NCBI GenBank assembly: GCA_902834965.1
Contig: CADFKY010000022.1
Coordinates: 1-13,159 of the forward strand
DNA: 13,159 nt
DNA from: Veillonellaceae bacterium
Lineage (GTDB): Bacteria; Bacillota_C; Negativicutes; Veillonellales; Veillonellaceae
Direction of reading: 5' to 3'
Under the pieces are notes generated by a model that was not told where the DNA came from, did not search any database, and was given only the letters and a program-made list of their open reading frames with translations. The position numbers and the translations under genes are program-made. Position 1 is the first letter of the stretch; every line of letters starts with the position of its first letter. Below, piece after piece: positions 6,683-13,159 of this stretch.

Positions 6683-6722
6683 AATTTATCAGTAATTGAT
6701 GTATTCGATTGTGAGGTGTTAT

Positions 6723-7967
6723 ATGATTCAACGAGAGCGTTTAGCTAACGATTTTGAAGCTATGTCACAGTTTACTGGACCTGGTGAAGGCATTCATCGT
6801 CTTGCTTTTACCGATGCAGACTGGGCAGGTCGCCAATATATTATAGATCGCATGATTGATGCGGGACTAACTGTTGAAACGGATGGATTTGGCAATGTCA
6901 TTGGCTATAAGCTTGGTAAGAATCCAGAATTACCAGTAGTCATGGTTGGTTCTCATACGGACAGCGTGCCTAATGGGGGCAATTATGATGGTGTTGTGGG
7001 TGTATTATCTGCTATCGAAGCGGTTCGCAGTATGATTGATGATGGTTTTGAACATGACCATACCATTGCAGTAGTAGACTTTATGTGTGAAGAGTCTAGC
7101 CGCTTTGGAGCAGCCACATTGGGTAGTAAAGCTATGCGCGGTGAATTGACATTACAAGATTTACATCGCTTAGTAGATAAACAAGGCATTTCCTTGTATG
7201 ATGCATTGAAAGAGCGTAATTTAAATCCAGATGCTATTGAGCATATGGAATATAAGAGACCTGTAAAGTCTTTCACAGAAATTCATATCGAACAAGGTAA
7301 GGTGTTAGAGCACGAAGCGAAACCTATCGGCGTTGTAACTGGTATTGCCGCACCAGAACGGTTCTATGTAACCATTCGTGGTAATGCCGATCATAGCGGT
7401 GCTACACCGATGAACTTGCGCCATGATGCGCTCTGTGGGGCGTCTAAAATTATCCTTGGCATCGAGGAAATCGCCGCTATGCAAGAGGAGCCTCCAGTAG
7501 TTGGCACAGTCGGTGTTGTTGAGGTTATGCCAGGAGCGATGAACGTCATTCCTGGAGCGGTGAAGCTAGGAATAGATATTCGCAGTATTTCTAAGGTGGC
7601 CCGTGATTCTGTAGTTACCCTCATTAAGGAATTTATTGATGTTATTGCAGAGAAACGAGGCTTATCCTATACGATTGAGCCTATCGCACAGGATCATCCT
7701 GTAGCGATGCATCCGGCCATGATTCGAGAAATCGAAGAGGCTGTTAAGTCTGTAGGTGTAGACTATATGACCATGCCAAGCGGTGCTGGTCATGATGCTA
7801 TGCACTGGGCCGATGATGTTCCAACTGGGATGATTTTTATCCCATGCCGCGAAGGTATTAGTCATAATCCAGCTGAATTTGCGGAAATGGATGACATCGT
7901 TACAGGCGCTAAGGTATTGGATACAGTGCTTAGAAAACTTAGTTTAGAAACTACAAAACTTGTGTAA
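6723..7967 (+). CDS. M20-family Zn-dependent hydrolase (allantoate amidohydrolase / N-carbamoyl-L-amino acid hydrolase type)
   Basis: This is a 414-residue binuclear-metal amidohydrolase of the hydantoinase/carbamoylase family, which normally has about 410 residues. Motifs in order are VGSHTDSVPNGGNYDG (75-90; His78 and Asp89 as ligands), CEESSRFG (122-129; Glu123 and Glu124), EIHIEQG (186-192; His188), the dimerisation or lid domain with RGNADHSGATPM (219-230), PSGAGHDA (352-359) and ISHNPAEF (379-386; His381). Family members cleave ureido groups from N-carbamoyl amino acids, beta-ureidopropionate, allantoate or ureidoglycine; some cleave N-acyl amino acids. The residues seen do not discriminate among these. 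No hydantoinase, allantoinase or dihydropyrimidinase gene is nearby. The start at 6723 is chosen because GTGAGGTG lies just upstream; an in-frame TTG at 6696 lacks a ribosome site. It sits between an AbgA-like hydrolase and a DcuC carrier, probably in one transcript. Confidence 0.9.
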   Translation: MIQRERLANDFEAMSQFTGPGEGIHRLAFTDADWAGRQYIIDRMIDAGLTVETDGFGNVIGYKLGKNPELPVVMVGSHTDSVPNGGNYDGVVGVLSAIEAVRSMIDDGFEHDHTIAVVDFMCEESSRFGAATLGSKAMRGELTLQDLHRLVDKQGISLYDALKERNLNPDAIEHMEYKRPVKSFTEIHIEQGKVLEHEAKPIGVVTGIAAPERFYVTIRGNADHSGATPMNLRHDALCGASKIILGIEEIAAMQEEPPVVGTVGVVEVMPGAMNVIPGAVKLGIDIRSISKVARDSVVTLIKEFIDVIAEKRGLSYTIEPIAQDHPVAMHPAMIREIEEAVKSVGVDYMTMPSGAGHDAMHWADDVPTGMIFIPCREGISHNPAEFAEMDDIVTGAKVLDTVLRKLSLETTKLV

Positions 7968-7972
7968 GTAGA

Positions 7973-7988
7973 GATATCCGTTGATATC
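7973..7988. repeat. Small GATATC stem-loop in the hydrolase-transporter gap
   Basis: GATATC at 7973-7978 and again at 7983-7988 can pair across a CGTT loop. There is no T-run, so it should not terminate transcription. The rest of the 108-base gap up to the transporter shows no clear promoter, in keeping with co-transcription. Confidence 0.35.
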
Positions 7989-8075
7989 AGATTGTGTAAA
8001 AGTGTATTTCAAATTTAAGATGTAATAGAGTATTGTTAGCCGTTTTAAGTTGAAAGTACACGGATTGGAGAGAAT

Positions 8076-9329
8076 ATGGTTATTGCTGGTATTGTTATCG
8101 TAGTGGCGACGTTTATTGCCATTATTAAACAGTTTGAAACACGGCTCGTTTTATTGCTATCGGGCTTATTAATGTGCTTTATTGGTGGGCAACTTGGTGC
8201 TGGTACGACAGCCTTTGTAAAAGAACTTACAAATCCAGGTCTTGTACCAACCATTTGTACAGTACTTGGTTTTAGTTATGTTATGGAATATACAAAATGT
8301 ACAGAGCACATGGTATATTTCATCTCTGCAGGCCTTAAAAAGATGACTAAAATCATCATCCCTGGTGCTGTTATTATTACGTTCTTGATCAACATTGCGT
8401 TGCCTACTGCAGCAGGCTGTGCAGCTGCTGTGGGCGCATTGCTAATTCCTGCATTGATTCGCTCTGGTGTGCATCCTGCCATGGCAGGCTCTGCTATTTT
8501 CTTAGGAACTTGGGGTAGTGCATTGAGCCCAGGCCTTATGTTTAACCCACAAGTAGCACAACTAGCCGGTGAAGACGTAATGACCGTTATTGCTAGCTTC
8601 TCTATGCAAGCTATAATCGGCATTGTAGTAGCGGCGATCTTGCTCAATATCGTAGCTATCGTTAAGAAGGAACATACAGGGTATGTATTGAAAGATGCTA
8701 ACGAAGAAGAAGGCAAAGAATTCAAGGTAAATTACTTATATGCCATCATCCCAATCATTCCTCTTGTATTACTCGTACTTGGTAGTAAACAAGTAGCAGT
8801 GATTCCAGAGATTTCCGTTCCTGTGTCCATGTTAATTGGTACGGCTATCGGTATTATTGCAGTACGACCTAATGTAACAGATGCAGTTAAGAAATTCTTC
8901 CGTGGTACTGGCGATGGCATGTGCGATGTAGTTGGTCTTATGGCTGCAGCGGCGTGCTTTACAGCTGGTATGCAGTACATCGGCCTTACAAGTGCACTCA
9001 TTGATGGCATGAAGAACTCTCAACAAATTGCTCAAATCGGTGCTGCCTTTGGTCCATTCTTATTAGCTGTTATTTCTGGTTCTGGTAATGCAGCAGCCCT
9101 TGCGTTTAACGGTGCGGTAACACCTCATGCAGCTGACTTTGGCTATGGCATTATGCAACTGGGCTCCATGGCCCAATTAGGTGCTGGTATCGGTCGTAGT
9201 ATGAGTCCAGTAGCAGGTGCAGGTATCATCATTGCCGGCCTTGCTGGTATCAATCCTATGGAAATGGCAAAACGTAATGCTGTACCATGTATTATTGCTA
9301 CAGTAGTGATTATGCTATTGTTACTATAA
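8076..9329 (+). CDS. DcuC-family C4-dicarboxylate-type anion transporter
   Basis: This is a 417-residue polytopic membrane protein with about 11-12 hydrophobic helices and one hydrophilic loop (KKEHTGYVLKDANEEEGK, about 197-214) that divides two halves. Family hallmarks are ALPTAAGCAAAVGALLIP (108-125), GTWGSALSPG (144-153) in the first half and SGSGNAAALAF (334-344) and GRSMSPVAG (373-381) in the second. The SGSGN and SPVAG stretches also occur in Escherichia coli DcuC. DcuC carriers move fumarate, succinate and malate in anaerobes; related members serve other carboxylates. Here, behind two amide or ureido hydrolases, import of an acidic N-substituted amino acid, or exchange against dicarboxylate, would fit; this is inference. 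GGAG at 8067-8070 five bases before the ATG supports the start. A terminator follows about 80 bases after the stop. Family sure, substrate open. Confidence 0.88.
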   Translation: MVIAGIVIVVATFIAIIKQFETRLVLLLSGLLMCFIGGQLGAGTTAFVKELTNPGLVPTICTVLGFSYVMEYTKCTEHMVYFISAGLKKMTKIIIPGAVIITFLINIALPTAAGCAAAVGALLIPALIRSGVHPAMAGSAIFLGTWGSALSPGLMFNPQVAQLAGEDVMTVIASFSMQAIIGIVVAAILLNIVAIVKKEHTGYVLKDANEEEGKEFKVNYLYAIIPIIPLVLLVLGSKQVAVIPEISVPVSMLIGTAIGIIAVRPNVTDAVKKFFRGTGDGMCDVVGLMAAAACFTAGMQYIGLTSALIDGMKNSQQIAQIGAAFGPFLLAVISGSGNAAALAFNGAVTPHAADFGYGIMQLGSMAQLGAGIGRSMSPVAGAGIIIAGLAGINPMEMAKRNAVPCIIATVVIMLLLL

Positions 9330-9406
9330 TTAGATAACATGTAGTTGTGCAACTATAATGATATAAAGTTAAACAGCTTAAAGCTTTTAAATTTAAAATG
9401 CATAAG

Positions 9407-9450
9407 AAAAGAACCCCATTATGATTAACATCATGAAGGGGTTCTCTTTA
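9407..9450. terminator. Bidirectional terminator between convergent DcuC-type and MFS genes
   Basis: AGAACCCC (9410-9417) pairs with GGGGTTCT (9438-9445). After one mismatch the stem continues through ATGAT/ATCAT (9421-9425 with 9430-9434) to a four-base loop. T-rich tails follow on both strands (TCTTTATATT on plus, TTTTCTTATG on minus), so it can end both convergent transcripts. Confidence 0.88.
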
Positions 9451-9492
9451 TATTGTAGAGTTATGTGGTTCTATTTATATTGTAAATTTCTA

Positions 9493-10671
9493 TTATTTTA
9501 GTTTGAAACCAATCCATAGAGCGGAAATAATAAATAAGCCACCACTAACCCAGAATAGTGTAGTAAAGCCTAGCCATGCCATAAGGCTAGCACCGCCGAC
9601 AGATCCTAAGAAATAGCCAAAGAATAGACAGGATTGATTATAGGAGAATACTTGGCCTGTAAATTCTCGAGGTGTTTTGGAAGATAGGTAGGTGTTTAAA
9701 GCTGGAAGCATACCACCTAAACCAAAACCTTGTAGGAATCTGATGATGGCAAGTTGATATACATCAGAAACATAGGCTTGAGGGATATTTAAAACCCCTA
9801 CATAGATAAGAGAGACTACTAACACTTTACGGGGGCCAATTTTATCGACTAATTTACCTAGTGGAGAGCTACTCATAAGTTGAGCAATACCCATAGCGGA
9901 GAATACGGCACCTGCAATAAATGCGAGATTTTCTGTGTCGCTAGGAACGATTCCTTTAATATATACGGAGATAACAGGTTGTAAGGACATAATACATATT
10001 GCGTAGATAAAGGAGGCTACACATAATGCGACAATGCTATTAAATTCTGGTATTTGCTCTTTTAACTTGCGGATGGAAAGTTTTTCAGGATTAGGCTTTG
10101 GTACATAATTTTCATGGATGAATATAGTAGCTAGCACACCAGCTAAACCCATGAGCGTACCGACGATGATGAAGTCATTACGAATGCCTACTGTATCTGC
10201 AATATATCCACCCAATAAAGGCCCTATTAGTGAACCTGCAAGATTGGCAGAGGCTAATAAACCTAAGGCCCAACCTGTTCGTTCAATAGGAGTTTCCGAC
10301 GCAATCAAGGTGATTGATGCAGAGTAAAAGCCACTCACAAGACCTTGGATTAAACGAATTAGTACGACTCCCTCTGGGGTTGTTTGAAAGGCAATCAAAG
10401 CATTACATAAGGCCATGCCAAAGCTAGATCGTATTAATGTAATTTTTCGACCTTTTTTGTCCGCCACACGCCCCCAAAATGGTGCTGCTAAGCAAACGAT
10501 TATGTAGGTTGCACCGGTTGCTAAACCAGACCATAAGGACATTGCTTCTGGTGTTTGGACGCCTAAATCGTGAAAGTATAAAGGCAGGATTGGAGCTAGC
10601 TGACTTACACCAAAGGCTGTACAGAATACACAGACTAAACTGATGTATACCGTTCGTTTCCACGTTTCCAA
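9493..10671 (-). CDS. MFS efflux transporter, MdtG-like
   Basis: This is a 392-residue major facilitator protein with about 12 helices and a short cytoplasmic loop after helix 6. The signature loop between helices 2 and 3, PFWGRVADKKGRK, is present. WALGLLASANLAGSLIGPLLGG fits motif C of the drug/H+ antiporter group, and VFSYNQS in the second half is shared with Escherichia coli MdtG, which it resembles along its length (for example LWSGLATGATYI, GWALG and the IGPRKVLV stretch). MdtG-type proteins are proton-driven exporters linked to fosfomycin and deoxycholate resistance; the substrate here is not known. The start is an unusual TTG, set by AGGAGG six bases upstream. It is the second gene after the Sel1-like gene, 49 bases downstream of it with no GC-rich terminator between, so they are probably co-transcribed. 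Confidence 0.92.
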   Translation of the reverse strand: METWKRTVYISLVCVFCTAFGVSQLAPILPLYFHDLGVQTPEAMSLWSGLATGATYIIVCLAAPFWGRVADKKGRKITLIRSSFGMALCNALIAFQTTPEGVVLIRLIQGLVSGFYSASITLIASETPIERTGWALGLLASANLAGSLIGPLLGGYIADTVGIRNDFIIVGTLMGLAGVLATIFIHENYVPKPNPEKLSIRKLKEQIPEFNSIVALCVASFIYAICIMSLQPVISVYIKGIVPSDTENLAFIAGAVFSAMGIAQLMSSSPLGKLVDKIGPRKVLVVSLIYVGVLNIPQAYVSDVYQLAIIRFLQGFGLGGMLPALNTYLSSKTPREFTGQVFSYNQSCLFFGYFLGSVGGASLMAWLGFTTLFWVSGGLFIISALWIGFKLK

Positions 10672-10677
10672 CGTATT

Positions 10678-10683
10678 CCTCCT
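10678..10683 (-). promoter_or_regulatory. Shine-Dalgarno that fixes the TTG start of the MFS gene
   Basis: On the minus strand AGGAGG ends six bases before TTG at 10671-10669. No ATG or GTG lies at suitable spacing, and the first membrane helix follows immediately after METWKRT. The TTG start is therefore convincing. Confidence 0.85.
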
Positions 10684-10720
10684 TTCTTAGTCGTAGTATG
10701 TTCTTAATAAAATAATACTC

Positions 10721-12934
10721 TTATTTCTGTTTTATTTCATCCCAATCACTTAAATCTGGAAGTTTGTTGCTTGTTATAGATTCTTGAATCCAGTAGTTAA
10801 TGGATGTTAAGTTGCAAGATTCTCGCTCAAAGACATATTCGTTGTCCTCGTCTACTGTGGCATAGAGTTGAATGCGTAAGTTTTTCCCTTTTTTGCGCTC
10901 GATATAATAGCTAATACAGTGATCATCAATGCTAGAAGGGCGAACCGAAATCACATCATACTTACCATTCGCTACGCCTTCTAAGGCGTCCTTAATCATT
11001 TGGTTTGGATATTCATATTGATTGAGGTAGAAGATATCGTTGTCACAAGTTAATACATATTCTCGTGGCGGCGTAGTGTTTTTGTACTGTTTCTCCCAGC
11101 TTTCATCAATCACAGGCAATGTAGCATTATCATAGAAGTCTTTAATTAAACCGAGCCCTTCAGGAATGGACATCTCCTTGAAGTATCTTATTTCATATAC
11201 TGTAGGATCCAAGGTTTCATCGAGTTCCGTAGGATCCTCAATGTAGCCGTATAGATAGATGGTACAAGAATTTTTATCTTCATTGTGAAACATAACGATG
11301 CTGTACACATCGTGAATAACGTTTCCTATAGATTGGCGATTATCATAGATAATAAAGCTGAGATATTTTTGTGTATCCCACTCGTGTTGAATAAAATCCC
11401 AGTCATATTTATTAGTGCGCCAACCCGTAGTCGATTCCTCGAAGATTTCTAATACGTCAACGGAGTTTTGTGGCCAAGCAGGTGGCATAGGATTACACGT
11501 TGTAGAAGATTGCGTTATCCCTTCCTTGTACTGATAGTGACCATCAACGAGTTCAAAGGCCTCTAACCGTTCAGATGCTTCGTCTGGAATTACCAATGGC
11601 TCACCAGTACCAAAACAATTATCAGTTCTTGTGTTGAGACGGTTGATGCTTTCACGAGCGTGCTCATAGAAGGTAACGGCTTGGTCTAAATCTGGCCTTT
11701 TTGTAATGGCACCAATTTCGTAGCAATAGCCCGCTGCCAGTTGCCATAGATGGTCCGCATAGTCATAACTGCCGTATCTATCGTAACATTTGCTAGACTG
11801 ATCAACGCACTCTACGGCGGTTTCTATGGCAGGGGTATTACCTTTTTTGAACGTAAATACATAAGCGAGATATGGCCAAAGGCTATCGAGACTGTAAATA
11901 GCTGGATGTTGCAATAAGTGAGCAATGCGAGACCAGTCTTGGGATTGCCCATCGATGTTTAATGTGCGAATAATGATGGCTTGCATTGTAACATAAGCGT
12001 GGTCGTTAAAGTCTAAATAATCTGGGCTTATAGCGGCACGTTCATAGTATTTGAGGGCCTTTTGAATATCTTGAGGGATTCTTCTGTGAGACTCACCTGG
12101 TTTAGCATAATATTCAGCAGCTTCACGCAAGCACAGGCCATTATTCATGGCTGCGCCGCGCTCAAAATACTCGAGAGCTCGTTCATGCTCTCCACGCGAC
12201 TTACATATATCGCCTGCTAAATACATCATGAGTGGCAAACCTGCTTCAGCGCCTTCAAAAATAACGTGTTCCTCCATTGCCTTATTACCTTTCTCGGCAT
12301 AGGTGATGCGAAGGTTACGGTACGCAATGACAAGACCTGCGGCTGCGGATTTATGCAACCATTGCTGTGCTATAGATGTTACTTTTGCGGACAATCTATG
12401 TTGATTCGGTTGTACAAATAAAGACTTTAAGAAATGGACAACGCCAGATGGTTCACCTTCATTAACTATCTTTTGTGCAGATGGCAAGAGGCGGTAATCC
12501 TCCCATTGGAATACATTGGCAATGGCGTAGGCACAGTAGGAACAACCCTTTTGAGCGCCTTCATAGACGCGCTGGAATGCTTCGTCCTTTGTCATAGGCA
12601 GCTCTTTTTCAATGGTTGGTGTAAGGGCACCTGAGGTACGCATAGCCTGCAAAATAGCAATGGCACTGCCTTTGCGGATGGCCGTATGTAAATAACTATA
12701 CGCCTTAGTGTCATCCTCAGGGAAGCCTGCTTCAATCCATGTAAACTGCGGCCCCGAATAAACGCGCGCTAAGATGGCATACGCATCGCCGATACCTGGA
12801 ATCTTTTGCCCTTCCTCGTCCAATTTCACAAGGGCCTCTAGCTCAGCCTTGCCCGACCAAGCGATATCTTTATTGCACTGGTGGAATATTTTATTGAAAG
12901 ATTGCTGTATTTGATCCGTGAAATAAAAACTCAT
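10721..12934 (-). CDS. Large Sel1/TPR-like repeat protein with uncharacterised C-terminal region
   Basis: This is a 737-residue acidic protein without signal peptide or membrane helix, so probably cytoplasmic. Residues about 45-430 are mostly paired helices in the Sel1/TPR style (AYSYLHTAIRKGSA, QQWLHKSAAAGLVIAYRNL, ALEYFERGAAMNNGLCLREAAEYY, ALKYYERAA, AVTFYEHAR). Such solenoids usually hold protein partners. A linker of about 80 residues leads to a C-terminal part rich in aromatic and acidic residues (about 520-737) that I cannot assign. It looks like two related copies, about 524-616 and 626-735, ending in LPVIDESWEKQ and LPDLSDWDEIK. AAGGAG five bases before ATG at 12934 gives the start. 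It is the first gene of a unit with the MFS exporter. The role is unknown; the Sel1 call rests on repeat style, as the repeats are degenerate. Confidence 0.8.
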   Translation of the reverse strand: MSFYFTDQIQQSFNKIFHQCNKDIAWSGKAELEALVKLDEEGQKIPGIGDAYAILARVYSGPQFTWIEAGFPEDDTKAYSYLHTAIRKGSAIAILQAMRTSGALTPTIEKELPMTKDEAFQRVYEGAQKGCSYCAYAIANVFQWEDYRLLPSAQKIVNEGEPSGVVHFLKSLFVQPNQHRLSAKVTSIAQQWLHKSAAAGLVIAYRNLRITYAEKGNKAMEEHVIFEGAEAGLPLMMYLAGDICKSRGEHERALEYFERGAAMNNGLCLREAAEYYAKPGESHRRIPQDIQKALKYYERAAISPDYLDFNDHAYVTMQAIIIRTLNIDGQSQDWSRIAHLLQHPAIYSLDSLWPYLAYVFTFKKGNTPAIETAVECVDQSSKCYDRYGSYDYADHLWQLAAGYCYEIGAITKRPDLDQAVTFYEHARESINRLNTRTDNCFGTGEPLVIPDEASERLEAFELVDGHYQYKEGITQSSTTCNPMPPAWPQNSVDVLEIFEESTTGWRTNKYDWDFIQHEWDTQKYLSFIIYDNRQSIGNVIHDVYSIVMFHNEDKNSCTIYLYGYIEDPTELDETLDPTVYEIRYFKEMSIPEGLGLIKDFYDNATLPVIDESWEKQYKNTTPPREYVLTCDNDIFYLNQYEYPNQMIKDALEGVANGKYDVISVRPSSIDDHCISYYIERKKGKNLRIQLYATVDEDNEYVFERESCNLTSINYWIQESITSNKLPDLSDWDEIKQK

Positions 12935-12985
12935 ACTCTCTCCTTCGCATAATAATCAGTAAAACCTGATAACATATGTAGTTTC

Positions 12986-13015
12986 AGTATACTATTAGTA
13001 TTTAAGGGAACACAA
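12986..13015 (-). promoter_or_regulatory. Candidate promoter of the Sel1-MFS unit
   Basis: Reading the minus strand, TTGTGT (13015-13010), 18 bases and TATACT (12991-12986) lie about 52 bases before the start at 12934. The -10 is good; the -35 matches at only three places. Confidence 0.4.
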
Positions 13016-13104
13016 TATAAATATTCTGAATTTAGAGGGGGCTAGGGAAATCAGTAATTGGATTATATATGGCTATTAAATAATGAACGAATGTAAGGAT
13101 AAGG

Positions 13105-13132
13105 TGAAAGTTGAGATTTTTCTTGACTTTCA
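13105..13132. repeat. Inverted repeat over the -35 of the outward promoter
   Basis: TGAAAGT (13105-13111) and ACTTTCA (13126-13132) are exact complements 14 bases apart. The right arm overlaps the TTGACT box at 13123-13128, a position suited to a repressor operator, but the length is modest and chance is possible. Confidence 0.4.
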
Positions 13133-13152
13133 TTCTATAGAAACATTATAAT
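13123..13152 (+). promoter_or_regulatory. Strong promoter pointing out of the right end
   Basis: TTGACT (13123-13128), an 18-base spacer and a perfect TATAAT (13147-13152) point rightwards. The driven gene begins beyond the window and is divergent from the Sel1-like gene. Confidence 0.7.
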
Positions 13153-13159
13153 CAGATTA

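Noticed and set aside
6696..6722. N-terminal extension of the carbamoylase-like protein from a TTG at 6696
   Set aside because: The ribosome site GTGAGGTG lies inside this extension and points to ATG 6723.
8276..8725. 149-codon open frame on the minus strand inside the DcuC-type gene
   Set aside because: It lies wholly antisense to a well-supported membrane protein gene, its product is low-complexity (Ala, Ile, Pro) as expected for the complement of such a gene, and it has no convincing ribosome site.
10672..10720. AT-only stem in the gap between the Sel1-like and MFS genes as a terminator
   Set aside because: The possible pairing is A-T only with a long loop, too weak to end transcription; the gap also holds the MFS ribosome site.
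13032..13133. 33-residue minus-strand ORF starting at an ATG at 13133
   Set aside because: It has no Shine-Dalgarno site, no recognisable protein features, and it overlaps the -35 box of the better supported outward promoter.
1..13159. CRISPR array, tRNA, rRNA, insertion sequence, prophage or integron
   Set aside because: No regularly spaced direct repeats, cloverleaf, rRNA segments, transposase or integrase motifs, or terminal inverted repeats with target duplications were seen by reading; a covariance-model search could still find a small RNA I missed.

Overview
The window is about 13.2 kb of A+T-rich bacterial chromosome with ordinary low-GC gene organisation: strong Shine-Dalgarno sites (AGGAGG type), sigma-70-type promoters (for example TTGACT-17-TATAGT) and short GC-stem terminators. 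The gene style and the mix of protein families fit an anaerobic Firmicute of the Negativicutes, Veillonella being my best guess. That is inference from protein flavour; there is no rRNA or other marker here to prove it.

Layout, left to right. (1) Positions 1-1856: the 3' part of a gene for an elongation factor G paralogue of the EF-G2 type, followed by a terminator. (2) Positions 2212-4616: a YhcH/YjgK/YiaL-family sugar-anomer-type protein translationally coupled to an EamA/DMT transporter, then a second, clearly paralogous EamA transporter with its own strong RBS, then a strong bidirectional terminator. (3) Positions 4669-5114, minus strand: a small VbhA-like antitoxin followed by the C-terminal half of a Fic toxin. 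The catalytic Fic motif is intact, but the N-terminal half and any start codon are missing, so this looks like a decayed FIC toxin-antitoxin locus. (4) Positions 5184-9447: an apparent transcription unit read from a near-consensus promoter. It encodes an AbgA-type M20 amidohydrolase, a second M20-family hydrolase of the allantoate amidohydrolase / N-carbamoyl-amino-acid hydrolase type, and a DcuC-family anion transporter, and it is closed by a terminator. The likely joint job is uptake and hydrolysis of N-acylated, N-aroylated or N-carbamoylated amino acids or dicarboxylates. A 48-nt imperfect hairpin lies just upstream of the second hydrolase. (5) Positions 9493-12934, minus strand: a two-gene unit with a 737-aa Sel1/TPR-like protein first and an MdtG-like MFS exporter second, the exporter starting at TTG. 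(6) Positions 12935-13159: non-coding, with a divergent promoter region. It includes a strong promoter pointing out of the right edge and overlapped by an inverted repeat.

I see no rRNA, tRNA, CRISPR array, insertion sequence or phage gene. The most unusual items are the broken FIC module, the lone AbgA paired with a carbamoylase-like hydrolase and a DcuC carrier, the long hairpin, and an apparent internal domain duplication in the uncharacterised C-terminus of the Sel1-like protein. None of these amounts to a demonstrably new system from sequence alone.
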